Of a stretch of DNA of 64,000 bases, positions 17,358 to 26,414 are shown one piece after another. The DNA comes from Roseiarcus sp036513315 (lineage in GTDB: Bacteria; Pseudomonadota; Alphaproteobacteria; Rhizobiales; Beijerinckiaceae): NCBI GenBank assembly GCA_036513315.1, contig DATBZF010000005.1, positions 8,138-72,137 on the forward strand, in the 5' to 3' direction. Numbering within the stretch: position 1 is the stretch's first letter; every line of letters starts with the position of its first letter. A model generated the notes under the pieces. The model saw only the letters and a list, made by a program, of their open reading frames with translations, searched no databases and had not been told where the DNA came from. A program made the translations under genes and the position numbers.

Positions 17358-18206
17358 TCATCCCGTCTGCGCTGCGTTCCATTTGAGAAAATAGCGCTCG
17401 AGCCATGAGATCACGCCGAAAAAGATCGCCGAGAACAGCGAGCCGACGACGATCGTCGCGTAGAGCAAGGCGGAATCGAAATTGTAGGTCGCCTGGATGA
17501 TCAGCGCCCCGATGCCGGTCGTCGCACCGATCCATTCGCCGACAATGGCGCCGATCACCGAAGTCGCGGCGGCGATCTTGAGGGCGGAGAACAGATAGGG
17601 CAGCGAACTCTTCAACCGCAGCTTGAAGAAGATTTCGCTGGGCGATGCGGAAAGGATGCGCATCAGCTCCATCTGCTGCGGACTGACGGCGCGCAAGCCG
17701 CGCGTCATATTGACCAGCGTCGGGAAGAAACAGATGAGCGCGGCGATCGCGACTTTAGCCTCCATGCCGTTGCCAAGCAGCAGCACGAGAATGGGCGCAT
17801 AGGCCATCACCGGGATCGTGTGAACCATCACCGCGATCGGAAAGAACGCTTCCTCAGCGGTGCGCTGGTGGACAAAGATGGTGGCGAGCATAATCGCCGC
17901 GCTATTGCCAATCAGAAAGCCGGCGATCGCCTCCGTCGCCGTCGGCGCCAGATTCGCGATCAGCAATCCAAATTTTTGGTAAAGCGTCGCCGCCACCGCC
18001 GTGGGCGCCGGCGCGATAAACGGTCGGATGTGAAAGAAGACAACGCCAAGCTCCCAGAGGAGCAGCAGCAGAATAGCCGCGCCGAGCGGCAGCAGCCGGC
18101 GCCGCCAGGCTGACCATCGCGCGGCGGCGGCGAATTGCGCCTGCGCGGAGTCCTCCGAAGCAAAGGCCTCGCGCGGATTCGACGAGGAGAGCGTCGGCGC
18201 GCTCAT
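17358..18206 (-). CDS. NitT/TauT-type ABC transporter permease
   Basis: 282 residues. A cytoplasmic N-terminus of about 45 residues is followed by six predicted helices; the first is LGAAILLLLLWELGVVFF. The EAA-type loop is LMRILSASPSEIFFKLRLKSS. This matches SsuC/TauC/ThiX permeases. I chose ATG 18206, which forms a TGATG overlap with the ATPase gene and has GGAG at the right distance; ATG 18212 is too close to that site. It acts with the ATPase and binding protein encoded upstream. Confidence 0.9.
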   Translation of the reverse strand: MSAPTLSSSNPREAFASEDSAQAQFAAAARWSAWRRRLLPLGAAILLLLLWELGVVFFHIRPFIAPAPTAVAATLYQKFGLLIANLAPTATEAIAGFLIGNSAAIMLATIFVHQRTAEEAFFPIAVMVHTIPVMAYAPILVLLLGNGMEAKVAIAALICFFPTLVNMTRGLRAVSPQQMELMRILSASPSEIFFKLRLKSSLPYLFSALKIAAATSVIGAIVGEWIGATTGIGALIIQATYNFDSALLYATIVVGSLFSAIFFGVISWLERYFLKWNAAQTG

Positions 18207-19018
18207 CAGCATGTCTCCAGGACGCGGCGCAGATGCGCGGCGAGTTCGACGAATTGCGCCGTCTCGCGCATCGCGATGCGGCGCGGATTAGGCAGTGGCA
18301 CTGGAACAATCTCGCGAATGCGGCCTGGCCGCGCCGCCATCAACAGCACCTGCTGACCGAGGAAAGCAGCTTCGTAGATCGAATGAGTGACGAACAGGAT
18401 CGTCGCGCCGGTATTCTCCCATATGCGCAGCAATTCTTCATTGAGCCGATCGCGCGTGATCTCATCGAGCGCGCCGAACGGCTCATCCATCAAAAGGAGC
18501 TTGGGATCGTTGACGAGCGCGCGCGCGATCGCGACGCGTTGGCGCATGCCGCCCGACAATTCGTGGGGATAGGACTTTTCCCAACCGGACAGACCGACCA
18601 GCGCGAGCAGCTCGCGCGGATCGCGGACGCCGCGCCGTTTTCCGCCACCGCCGACTTCGAGCGGCAGTTCGATATTTTCAAGCGCTGTGCGCCAGGCCAG
18701 CAGCGAGGCGTCCTGGAAGACAAAGCCGATGTCGCGCCGCGCCCGCGCCGCCGAAGCGGAGGTTCCCAGCACCCGGACCTCACCCGACGTCGCCGGCACA
18801 AGATCGGAAACAACCCGCAGCAAAGTCGATTTCCCGCAGCCGGAAGGGCCGAGAAGGGTCAGGAAGCCGCCGCGCGGGATCGATAGATCAATGCGCTCCA
18901 ACGCCGTCGTCACGCCGCGCTCGCTGGTGAAACGCACCGTCACATCGCGCAATTCGACCGCCGCGCCCTCTTCTGGGGCCGACGCCTGAGGCGCGCGATC
19001 GAGCGCGATTTGCGACAT
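18206..19018 (-). CDS. NitT/TauT-type ABC transporter ATPase
   Basis: 270 residues with complete ATPase motifs: Walker A GPSGCGKS, Q-loop FVFQDASLLAW, signature ELSGGMRQR, Walker B LLLMDEPFGALDE, and the switch histidine in FVTHSIYEA. The FQDASLLAWRT stretch and the GMRQR form are characteristic of the SsuB/TauB group. It lies 13 bases after the binding-protein gene. Confidence 0.92.
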   Translation of the reverse strand: MSQIALDRAPQASAPEEGAAVELRDVTVRFTSERGVTTALERIDLSIPRGGFLTLLGPSGCGKSTLLRVVSDLVPATSGEVRVLGTSASAARARRDIGFVFQDASLLAWRTALENIELPLEVGGGGKRRGVRDPRELLALVGLSGWEKSYPHELSGGMRQRVAIARALVNDPKLLLMDEPFGALDEITRDRLNEELLRIWENTGATILFVTHSIYEAAFLGQQVLLMAARPGRIREIVPVPLPNPRRIAMRETAQFVELAAHLRRVLETC

Positions 19019-19031
19019 GGCTCTCGCCTCC

Positions 19032-20066
19032 TCAGCCGATCTTCGGCCGGTCTTTTTCGGTCATTTCAAGGATTTTCGTCGTGACGACCTGATCGAGCTT
19101 CGGCTTGCCGGCCGGGAACTGTTTCAGCGCGTCGTTCAGATCGATCTGCTCCTGCCAGACCGCCGGATCGAAACTGCCCCAACCGAAGTTCTTGGTGCGC
19201 TCGGTGAACTCGACATCCATCATGATCGGCGCCGCCGCCAGCTCGTCAGCGCGCACCAGATTGGGATATTCCTGGATGAGGAGGTCGACGGCCTTCTCAG
19301 GATTGGCTTTGGCGTAGGCCCAGCCGCGGCCCGCCGCGCGCAGGAAGCCCGCCAGGACCTCCGGTTTCGCGCTCAGGAAATCGGCCGTCGTGTAATAGGG
19401 CAGTCCATAGAGCCGTACGCCCTGATCCCACATCCTCATCGCGATATAATCCGGGCCGAGAATCTTCAGCGCTGTCGTATTGGTGCGCCAGCCGGCGATC
19501 GCATCGACCTGGCCGGTGAGCAGCGGCGTCATGTCGGAGCCGACGATCACCTTCTGCACTTTGTCTTCGGCGATGTCGTTCTTGCGCAGCAGCGCCGTCA
19601 GCAGAATCTGTCCGGTCGCCTGTACGCCGATCTTGCGGCCGATCATGTCCTGGGGCGTATGGATCGGCGCGCGCGGCAATGAGAAGTAGCAGTAGGGATG
19701 CTGCTGCGCGCCGACGGCGAAACAAACGACCGGGATGCCCTGCGACGCGGCGAGCATCAGCGACGGGCTCGATGAAACCTGGCCAACCTCGTAGCGGCCG
19801 GACGCGACGATCGCGACGCCGTCGATATTGGGACCGCCCGGCTGGATGGCGAATTCGATCTTCTCCTCGGCGAAATAACCAAGGCGCTTGGCGACAACCT
19901 CGCCGATCTGGTTGCCGCCGGTGATCCAGCCAAGCTGCATATTGACGAGCGCGCCTGCTGCGGCGCGCGCTGAACGTCCAACCGCCAACGGAAGCGTCGC
20001 GCCGGCGACCACCGCCGCGCCGCCTTTGAGCATTCCTCGTCGCGTCGCAAAAAGCGTCTTCGTCAT
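19032..20066 (-). CDS. NitT/TauT-type ABC transporter substrate-binding protein (NMT1/THI5-like)
   Basis: 344 residues. The N-terminus is a Tat-like signal (ATRRGMLKGGAAVV) with cleavage near GRSARAAA. The mature protein starts like NMT1/THI5 proteins (MQLGWITGGNQIGEVVAKRLGYFAEE) and contains the ASGRYEVGQVSSSPS segment. The family binds small compounds such as sulfonates, nitrate, pyrimidines or aromatic acids. ATG 20066 was chosen because it begins the signal peptide; upstream codons would add 27 arginine-rich residues. It is the first gene of the seven-gene operon that ends with the ferredoxin. Confidence 0.9.
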   Translation of the reverse strand: MTKTLFATRRGMLKGGAAVVAGATLPLAVGRSARAAAGALVNMQLGWITGGNQIGEVVAKRLGYFAEEKIEFAIQPGGPNIDGVAIVASGRYEVGQVSSSPSLMLAASQGIPVVCFAVGAQQHPYCYFSLPRAPIHTPQDMIGRKIGVQATGQILLTALLRKNDIAEDKVQKVIVGSDMTPLLTGQVDAIAGWRTNTTALKILGPDYIAMRMWDQGVRLYGLPYYTTADFLSAKPEVLAGFLRAAGRGWAYAKANPEKAVDLLIQEYPNLVRADELAAAPIMMDVEFTERTKNFGWGSFDPAVWQEQIDLNDALKQFPAGKPKLDQVVTTKILEMTEKDRPKIG

Positions 20067-20240
20067 GGTCTTGCTCCCGTTGCGAGCCGCCGGCGGACAG
20101 GCGACGCGCCGCCGCGCCGAACCGCGCCGCCGGCCGGACGCCTCCAATCAGTAGCGGACCCCGAGCGCTCTTGGGAAGAGCAGAGATTCGTGATAGGCGC
20201 TGCCTTTTCGGCATCGCTGCCGACTGGGACGGACTCCGCC

Positions 20241-21170
20241 ATGCATGCCGTCGTTCTAAGCTATCTCGATCAGGTCGCGCGCGTCGGGTCGATCCGCCGC
20301 GCCGCCGAAAAGCTCAATATCGCCTCCTCGGCGGTCAATCGCCAGATCCTCAAACTGGAGGCGGAGATCGGCGTGCCGATTTTCGAGCGTCGAGGCAATG
20401 GCGTGCGGCTGACGCCGGCCGGCGAACAATTGCTGCGCCATACCCGCAATACGCTCGCCGAATGGCGTCGCACCCGCTCGGAGATATCAGCGATTTCGGG
20501 CGACATTCGCGGCGAGGTGAGGATCACCGCGATTCCTTCGTTACTCGTCCGCGTCGTTCCACGGGCGATCGAGGCGATCGCGGCGCGTTATCCCAATATT
20601 TCCTTTCGGGTCATCGACGCCGACCCCGCCGAACATGTCGAAGAGATGCGCGCCGCCCGGCCCGACATCGCCCTCATCTTCATCGACAAGCGACACCGGC
20701 AATATGACATTGCGGCGCGTCTGCGCACCGCGCTCGGCGCTATCATGCGCGCCGACCATCCGCTCGCCGGCGCGAGGCGCGTAACCCTCACCGATTGCGC
20801 CGCCTATCCCGTCGTCATGCTGTCCGACGCCTGGCTGCTCGACGCCGCGTCGGAGACCGAATTCATCCATAGCGGCGCACAATTTTCCGCCCGCGTCACC
20901 TCGAACTCGCTGAGCGTCATGAAGGATACGATCAAGGCCGGTCTCGGCGTCGGCTTTTTTACGGCGACCGGCTTTGTAGACGAAATCACGCGGGGCGAAT
21001 TGGTTCACGTCCCGCTCGTGGAGCCCCGGCTCGCGGAAAGCGAAATCGGGCTCTTCGTGCACCGTGTCCGCTCGGGCGCCCACCATGTCAGCATCGTCGC
21101 CGACGAATTGAAGCGCGAGCTTCATTCGCTGGAAGAGGAAATCCGATCGATCCCGCGCCGGCAAGCTTAG
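20241..21170 (+). CDS. LysR-family transcriptional regulator
   Basis: 309 residues. The N-terminal winged helix-turn-helix spans roughly residues 5-62 (VGSIRRAAEKLNIASSAVNRQ), followed by a LysR effector-binding domain. The gene is divergent from the NitT/TauT operon across 174 bases, the standard arrangement for a LysR activator of the neighbouring catabolic operon. ATG 20241 was chosen from where the helix-turn-helix homology starts; the reading frame is open upstream to 20190. The deaminase and TRAP genes downstream on the same strand may also be under its control. Confidence 0.9.
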   Translation: MHAVVLSYLDQVARVGSIRRAAEKLNIASSAVNRQILKLEAEIGVPIFERRGNGVRLTPAGEQLLRHTRNTLAEWRRTRSEISAISGDIRGEVRITAIPSLLVRVVPRAIEAIAARYPNISFRVIDADPAEHVEEMRAARPDIALIFIDKRHRQYDIAARLRTALGAIMRADHPLAGARRVTLTDCAAYPVVMLSDAWLLDAASETEFIHSGAQFSARVTSNSLSVMKDTIKAGLGVGFFTATGFVDEITRGELVHVPLVEPRLAESEIGLFVHRVRSGAHHVSIVADELKRELHSLEEEIRSIPRRQA

Positions 21171-21211
21171 CCCGACCGGATCCCACGCCCGACAATCTCC
21201 AGGAGATTCAA

Positions 21212-21682
21212 TTGCCTCCCGACACTACCCCCGGTAAGCCGGCGCCATTGCGGGGCTCGAATATGCAAACCGCCCTTCGGGCCGCCGCCGATAGTCCCAA
21301 CCGCGTCCGCCAGGTCGGCGCGGTGCTGGTCGCCAGCGATGGCGCGGAAATCAGCGCCTGCAACACTTTTCCGGCGGGCGTCATGGATATCGACGAGCGT
21401 CATGCCGGCGACGGCCGTTTCGTCTGGATGGAGCATGCGGAGCGCCGCGCCATTTTCGAGGCGGCGCGGCGCGGCGTCGCGACCGCTGGCGCGCACATCA
21501 CCTCGACGTTTTTCCCCTGTATTGATTGCGCCCGCGCGATCGTCGGGGCAGGCATCGTCTGTCTCGACACGCCGGCGCCCGCTTTCGACGATCCGGTCTG
21601 GGGTGCGTCGTTCGAACGATCGCAAGTCATCTTGCAAGAAGGTGGCGTCGAGATTCGGATCATCGATCCCTTCGGCTCGTGA
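21212..21682 (+). CDS. cytidine/deoxycytidylate deaminase-family protein
   Basis: 156 residues. The zinc deaminase signature is complete: EHAERRAIFEAA (His ligand and proton-shuttle Glu) and PCIDCARAIV (two Cys ligands), as in dCMP, tRNA-adenosine and riboflavin-type deaminases. The start is TTG 21212 with AGGAG at the right distance. An ATG at about 21263 would remove the first helix. The gene follows the LysR gene after 41 bases and precedes a TRAP transporter, so it probably deaminates a small amino-substituted compound in this catabolic region rather than serving DNA precursor metabolism. The substrate is unknown. Confidence 0.85.
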   Translation: MPPDTTPGKPAPLRGSNMQTALRAAADSPNRVRQVGAVLVASDGAEISACNTFPAGVMDIDERHAGDGRFVWMEHAERRAIFEAARRGVATAGAHITSTFFPCIDCARAIVGAGIVCLDTPAPAFDDPVWGASFERSQVILQEGGVEIRIIDPFGS

Positions 21683-21814
21683 CGCCAATCTGACGGGGCC
21701 GCGTCGTCTCGACGGGGCATTGTTGTATTCGTGGCGCGAAGGTTAACTTGACGATCGCTTGCTTGCGCGACGTCAGTCCGGCGAGAATGACGCAACCACT
21801 TGGGAGGCTCGATA

Positions 21815-22828
21815 ATGACCGTTCTCACACGACGCGCGCTCGTCAAGGCTTCGCTCGTGTCGGCGCCTCTGCTTGCGATCTCCCGCGCGGCCGCGGCGGC
21901 CCCGGAATTCAGCTACAAATTCGCTAATAATTTGCCGGCGAGCCATCCGCTGAACCTGCGCGCGGGAGAAGCGGCTGGCCGTATTCTGGAGGCGACCGGC
22001 GGCCGCGTCGAGATCCGTCTGTTTCCCAATAATCAGCTTGGCTCGGATACCGATGTCCTCAGTCAACTTCGATCCGGCGCGGTCGAGCTCTTCACGCTGT
22101 CAGGATTGATATTGAGCACGCTGGTTCCGCCGGCCGCGATCAACGGCGTCGGCTTCGCCTTCAAGGATTACGATCAGGTCTGGCCCGCGATGGACGGCAA
22201 GCTCGGCGCGTTTATCCGGGGCGAGATCGCCAAGCGTGGGCTCGTCGCAATGGAACGCATCTGGGACAACGGCTTCCGCCAGACGACAACCAGCGCCAAG
22301 CCGATTCTGGCGCCGGCGGACTTCGATGGAATCAAGCTGCGCGTGCCGGTGAGCCCGTTGTGGACCAGCATGTTCCAGGCGCTTGGCGCAGCCCCGATCA
22401 GCATCAATTTCAGCGAGGTATACTCGGCGCTACAGACGCATATCGCCGACGGCGAGGAGAATCCGCTCGCCGTCATCGACGCCGCCAAACTCTATGAGGT
22501 GCAAAAATTCTGCAGCCTCACCAACCATATGTGGGACGGGTTTTGGCTGCTCGCCAACCGCCGCGCTTTTGAACGACTGCCGGAGGATGCCCGCACGATC
22601 GTCGCGCGGGAATTCAACAGCTCCGCGCTGGACGAGCGCCAGGATGTCGCCAAGCTGAACGGCCAGCTCAAGGATAAGCTCGCGAGCGGCGGCATGCAAT
22701 TCAACAACATCGAGCGGGAACCCTTCCGCGCGCGCCTAAAGGCCGCGGGCTTCTATAAGGACTGGCGCGCGCGCTTCGGCGATGAGGCCTGGCAGACGCT
22801 CGAGGCAGCGGTGGGCGAGCTATCTTGA
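21815..22828 (+). CDS. TRAP transporter substrate-binding protein (DctP family)
   Basis: 337 residues. The signal region is VLTRRALVKASLVSAPLL with cleavage near SRAAAAAP, possibly Tat because of the RR pair. The mature part has DctP features: FANNLPASHPLNLRAGEAAG, LFPNNQLGSDTDVLSQLRSG, and the conserved arginine region GIKLRVPVSP. DctP proteins deliver carboxylates and related compounds to a Na+-coupled DctQM membrane unit. ATG 21815 has a good ribosome binding site (GGGAGG). The stop overlaps the TTG start of the next gene. Confidence 0.92.
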   Translation: MTVLTRRALVKASLVSAPLLAISRAAAAAPEFSYKFANNLPASHPLNLRAGEAAGRILEATGGRVEIRLFPNNQLGSDTDVLSQLRSGAVELFTLSGLILSTLVPPAAINGVGFAFKDYDQVWPAMDGKLGAFIRGEIAKRGLVAMERIWDNGFRQTTTSAKPILAPADFDGIKLRVPVSPLWTSMFQALGAAPISINFSEVYSALQTHIADGEENPLAVIDAAKLYEVQKFCSLTNHMWDGFWLLANRRAFERLPEDARTIVAREFNSSALDERQDVAKLNGQLKDKLASGGMQFNNIEREPFRARLKAAGFYKDWRARFGDEAWQTLEAAVGELS

Positions 22829-24684
22829 CGGGATTTGCTGGGGTTCGCGCGATTAAAGTCAGTACTATTGTCCTATTTGGTGAGCAGATAATCCTCCGTC
22901 TGGTCGAAGTGGCGGCGGCGGCGCTTGTCGCCGTGGAAATCGTCATCTTGCTTGCGGGAGTCGTCTCCCGCTTCGCGTTCCATCGGCCGATCGTCTGGAC
23001 CGATGAATTTGCCGGCATCGTGTTTCTTTGGCTCGCGATGCTCGGCAGCGTCATCGCCCTGGCGCGCGGCCAGCATATGCGGCTGACGACGATCGCCAAT
23101 CGCATGCCGCTTGTCTGGCGGGCGCGGGCGGAAGTCCTTGCAATCGGCGTCCCCGGCTTGTTTTTGATTCTCGTTCTGCCAGCCGCGATCGATTATGCGC
23201 AGGACCAAAGCTTCATCGAGACGCCGGCGCTCGGCTGGTCCGGCATGATCAGAGCCGCCGCGCTGCCGGTCGGCTGCGCGCTGATGTTTCTAGCCTGCGC
23301 CACGCGGCTGCTGCGGCGAAAACTCGTCGACATCCTCGTCGTCGCGATTGCGCTTCTCGTCGTGGGCTTGGCGCTCTGCGCAGCCGCGCCAGCGCTGAAG
23401 CTGCTTGGCGCCTGGAATCTGTTGCTGTTCTTCGTGCTGCTGCTTGGCGGCGCCGTCCTCGTCGGCGTTCCCATCGGATTCGGCTTCGCCATAAGCACGC
23501 TCGCCTATCTCGCGCTGACGACGTCGGCGCCTTTGTCGGTCGTCGTCAGCCGCCTCGACGAGGGAATGAGTTCGCTCATTCTGCTTGCAGTGCCTCTCTT
23601 CGTCTTCCTCGGCGCTCTGATCGAAATGAGCGGCATGGCGGTCGCGATGGTGAATTTCCTCACCACGCTTCTCGGCCATGTGCGCGGCGGCCTGTCCTAT
23701 GTTCTGCTCGGCGCGATGGTGCTGGTCTCGGGGATCAGCGGCTCCAAGGCGGCGGATATGGCGGCGATCGCGCCGGTCCTGTTTCCCGAGATGAAGCGCC
23801 GCGGCGGCGACGAGGGCGACATGGTTGCGCTTCTTTCAACCGCGGGCGCGATGAGCGAGACCATTCCGCCAAGCCTCGTGCTGATCACCATCGGTTCGGT
23901 CACCGGCGTCTCGATCGCCGCTTTGTTCACGGGCGGCCTGCTGCCGGCCCTCGTCCTGGCGCTAGCGCTGGCCGCCGTCGCCTGGCTTCGATCGCGCAAG
24001 CAGGATCTCAGCGATCGACGCCGCGCGCCCGGCCGTGAAATCTGGAGGGCCTTTTGCGTCGCCCTGCCCGCTCTCGCCCTGCCGTTTCTCATCCGCGCCT
24101 CGGTGACGGAAGGGATCGCGACGGCGACCGAGGTCAGCACCATCGGCATCGTCTATGCGGTCGCCGCTGGGCTGCTGCTCTATCGCAAATTCGACTGGTC
24201 GCGGCTGTATCCGATGCTGGTCGACGCCGCCTGCCTGTCGGGCGCCATTCTGCTGATCATCGGCGCCGCCAACGGCATGGCCTGGGCGCTGACGCAATCG
24301 GGATTTTCAAGCGGCCTTGCCCATGCCATGTCGGGAATGCCTGGCGGCGCCAGGGGGTTTCTCGCCATCAGCATCGTCGCCTTCGCCATTCTCGGCAGCA
24401 TCCTCGAGGGCATTCCCGCCATCGTTCTGTTCGGACCGCTGCTGTTCCCGATTGCCCGCGCCGCGGGCGTCAACGAAGTTCACTATGCGATGGTGGTCGT
24501 CCTGGCGATGGGAGTAGGACTTTTCGCACCGCCCTTCGGCGTCGGCTACTACACCGCCTGCGCAATCGGCAAGGTAAGTCCCGACGCCGGGATGCGCGCG
24601 ATCTGGCCCTATTTCGGCGCGTTGATCCTCGGCCTGCTGGCGGTCGCCGCGTTTCCCTGGCTCAGCACCGGTTTCCTGCCCTGA
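22825..24684 (+). CDS. TRAP transporter fused permease DctQM
   Basis: 619 residues. The N-terminal 170 residues form a DctQ-type four-helix unit (LARGQHMRLTTIANRMP is a DctQ loop). A linker helix and the large DctM subunit follow with many helices; DctM motifs SGSKAADMAAIAPVL and ETIPPSLVLI are visible. DctQ and DctM fusions are common. The start is TTG at 22825, overlapping the DctP stop by four bases. It completes a tripartite secondary transporter for the same substrate as the DctP protein. Confidence 0.9.
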   Translation: MTGFAGVRAIKVSTIVLFGEQIILRLVEVAAAALVAVEIVILLAGVVSRFAFHRPIVWTDEFAGIVFLWLAMLGSVIALARGQHMRLTTIANRMPLVWRARAEVLAIGVPGLFLILVLPAAIDYAQDQSFIETPALGWSGMIRAAALPVGCALMFLACATRLLRRKLVDILVVAIALLVVGLALCAAAPALKLLGAWNLLLFFVLLLGGAVLVGVPIGFGFAISTLAYLALTTSAPLSVVVSRLDEGMSSLILLAVPLFVFLGALIEMSGMAVAMVNFLTTLLGHVRGGLSYVLLGAMVLVSGISGSKAADMAAIAPVLFPEMKRRGGDEGDMVALLSTAGAMSETIPPSLVLITIGSVTGVSIAALFTGGLLPALVLALALAAVAWLRSRKQDLSDRRRAPGREIWRAFCVALPALALPFLIRASVTEGIATATEVSTIGIVYAVAAGLLLYRKFDWSRLYPMLVDAACLSGAILLIIGAANGMAWALTQSGFSSGLAHAMSGMPGGARGFLAISIVAFAILGSILEGIPAIVLFGPLLFPIARAAGVNEVHYAMVVVLAMGVGLFAPPFGVGYYTACAIGKVSPDAGMRAIWPYFGALILGLLAVAAFPWLSTGFLP

Positions 24685-24713
24685 CCGCCGCGATCAGAGA
24701 GATTTCGCCGATC

Positions 24714-25295
24714 TCAGTTCGAAGCTTGCGCCATCAGACCGAAGTCGACCTCGCGCTCGCGATCGAGTCCGCGCATGACATCGGCCAAATGCGGACGCAT
24801 GGCGAGGCGTCGGGCGTAGAGTTTGATCACCGCCGCGGTCAATCGGCCGTCGCGTCCGAGCAACGCGTCGGCAAAACCAATCATCCGTGAATTCGGCCAC
24901 GCCTGCGGTCTGATCGCTTCCAGCTTTTCGATAATCGCGTCCTCGCTCTCACGCGGGAAAGCCTGGGCGAGGATCATTGCCATCGCGGCGGTCGAGCGCG
25001 AAATGCCGGCATGGCAATGGATGAGCAAATGGCCGAGATCGTCGCCGAGGTCGCGGCCGAAGCCTAATATCGCTTCGACATCCGCGACTTCGGGCAAAAT
25101 GATTCCCGGCCCCGGTTCGATCGCGTCATGGAAATAGAGCGTCACGCGCGCATGCGGAGCAAAAGCCTGAAACGCCGGCGGCTCCACCCAGTCCGGGTCC
25201 AGGATGGATAGAACGTGGGTGACGCCCCGCGCGCCGTGGAGATCGAGCTCTTCCAGGCCGCAGATCGTCAGAACGGAAAAGCCAGGAGTTTTCAT
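24714..25295 (-). CDS. dual-specificity/tyrosine phosphatase-like protein
   Basis: 193 residues. The cysteine-phosphatase loop is LIHCHAGISRST, with the nucleophile Cys94 and the phosphate-binding Arg100 in C-x5-R spacing. An acidic loop lies about 40 residues earlier (YFHDAIEPGPG). This matches the tyrosine phosphatase superfamily in small alphaproteobacterial proteins. It acts in the cytosol, as no signal peptide is seen. ATG 25295 was chosen where the family pattern begins. It is 47 bases downstream of the PDZ protein gene, and the two may be co-transcribed. The substrate is unknown. Confidence 0.85.
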   Translation of the reverse strand: MKTPGFSVLTICGLEELDLHGARGVTHVLSILDPDWVEPPAFQAFAPHARVTLYFHDAIEPGPGIILPEVADVEAILGFGRDLGDDLGHLLIHCHAGISRSTAAMAMILAQAFPRESEDAIIEKLEAIRPQAWPNSRMIGFADALLGRDGRLTAAVIKLYARRLAMRPHLADVMRGLDREREVDFGLMAQASN

Positions 25296-25342
25296 GGCCG
25301 GCCCCGTAGCACAAATGCGGGGCGACGGCGACCCCTGGCCGA

Positions 25343-26314
25343 TCAATGCAGCCGCGGCTTCTTGAGAAAGCTGTTGCGATCGGCTGACTTGACGCGCAAC
25401 CAGACGCTACGCCGCTCGCGCACGATCTCTATAGGGATTTCGGCGCCGGCCGGACCGCAGTTCCAGACCTTGCGATAGAAATCGCTGAGGCCTTCGACAC
25501 TCGAATCGCGCACGGAAGAGATGATGTCGCCCTCGCGCAGACCGGCGATTGCCGCCGGCCCGTGTTCGGCGACATCGGCGACGACCACCCTCCCCCCGCT
25601 CTCGGCCGAATAGACGCCGAGCCACGGCCGCGGCGGCTTGTTGACCTGGCCATAGGCGAGAAGATCATCGAGGATTGGCGGCAGCAAATCGATCGGCACG
25701 ATCATGTTGACGTCCTGCTGGCCATGGTCGCTGACCTGCTGGACATGGAGCGACCCGATTCCAAGCAACTTGCCATCCTGGCCGATGAGCCCGGCGCCGC
25801 CCCAGAACGGATGCGCCGGCGCCGTGAAAAGCGCCTCGTCCAGCAGATATTCCCAATAGCCGGTGAATTCCTGCTTGCCGGCAATGCGCGCGCGCACGGA
25901 TTGGCTCCGGCCGCCGCCCGCCAGGATCGCTGGATCGTCCAGTTTCGCCGCACGCGCGCTGCCGAGCTCGAGCGCCGGAAGGCCGAGACGGCCCAAAGCC
26001 TGCACGAGACCGAAACCCGTTTCCTGATCATAGGCGAGCGCATGGGCTTGCGTGACGCGCCCATCCGCGCCGGTCAGCCAAACGCTTTCCGCCTCGGTGA
26101 TGAGATAGCCGATCGTCAGAACGAGCCCGCTTTCGCGAATGACGATGCCGCTTCCCGCCCGCTCGACGCCCAGGATCGAAGCGGTGAAAGCGTCCGGCGG
26201 AATCACCGCGCGAAGCGCGACCACGGATTCGAGAGCGCCGTCGAGATCGAAGCTGAATTCCTCAGCTTTCGGTTGATCGCGCAGCGGCGTTTCCCAGCGG
26301 GACTTTTCGGCCAT
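25343..26314 (-). CDS. HtrA-like serine-protease-fold protein with PDZ domain, catalytic residues lost
   Basis: 323 residues. A trypsin-like domain (residues about 30-220) resembles DegP, and a PDZ domain follows at about 225-320 (RPWLGVYSAE, GPAAIAGLREGDII). The catalytic triad appears to be absent. The TNxHVV motif is TIGYLI (His to Tyr), the DPxTDLAV motif is DQETGFGLV (Asp to Gly), and the GNSGGPL motif is FWGGAGLI (Ser to Trp). No signal peptide is seen at the N-terminus, so it is probably cytosolic. It is most likely a non-proteolytic scaffold or binding protein. The frame is intact, so this is not a pseudogene. Confidence 0.85.
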   Translation of the reverse strand: MAEKSRWETPLRDQPKAEEFSFDLDGALESVVALRAVIPPDAFTASILGVERAGSGIVIRESGLVLTIGYLITEAESVWLTGADGRVTQAHALAYDQETGFGLVQALGRLGLPALELGSARAAKLDDPAILAGGGRSQSVRARIAGKQEFTGYWEYLLDEALFTAPAHPFWGGAGLIGQDGKLLGIGSLHVQQVSDHGQQDVNMIVPIDLLPPILDDLLAYGQVNKPPRPWLGVYSAESGGRVVVADVAEHGPAAIAGLREGDIISSVRDSSVEGLSDFYRKVWNCGPAGAEIPIEIVRERRSVWLRVKSADRNSFLKKPRLH

Positions 26315-26414
26315 GGCCCATTTCCTGTCAGCGGCAAATGATTGATCTGGGAAAACATTATCGCGCCGGCGTCACGGCGGCAATTACGGCCAAACCGGGG
26401 CCGCCGCGTTCCCT

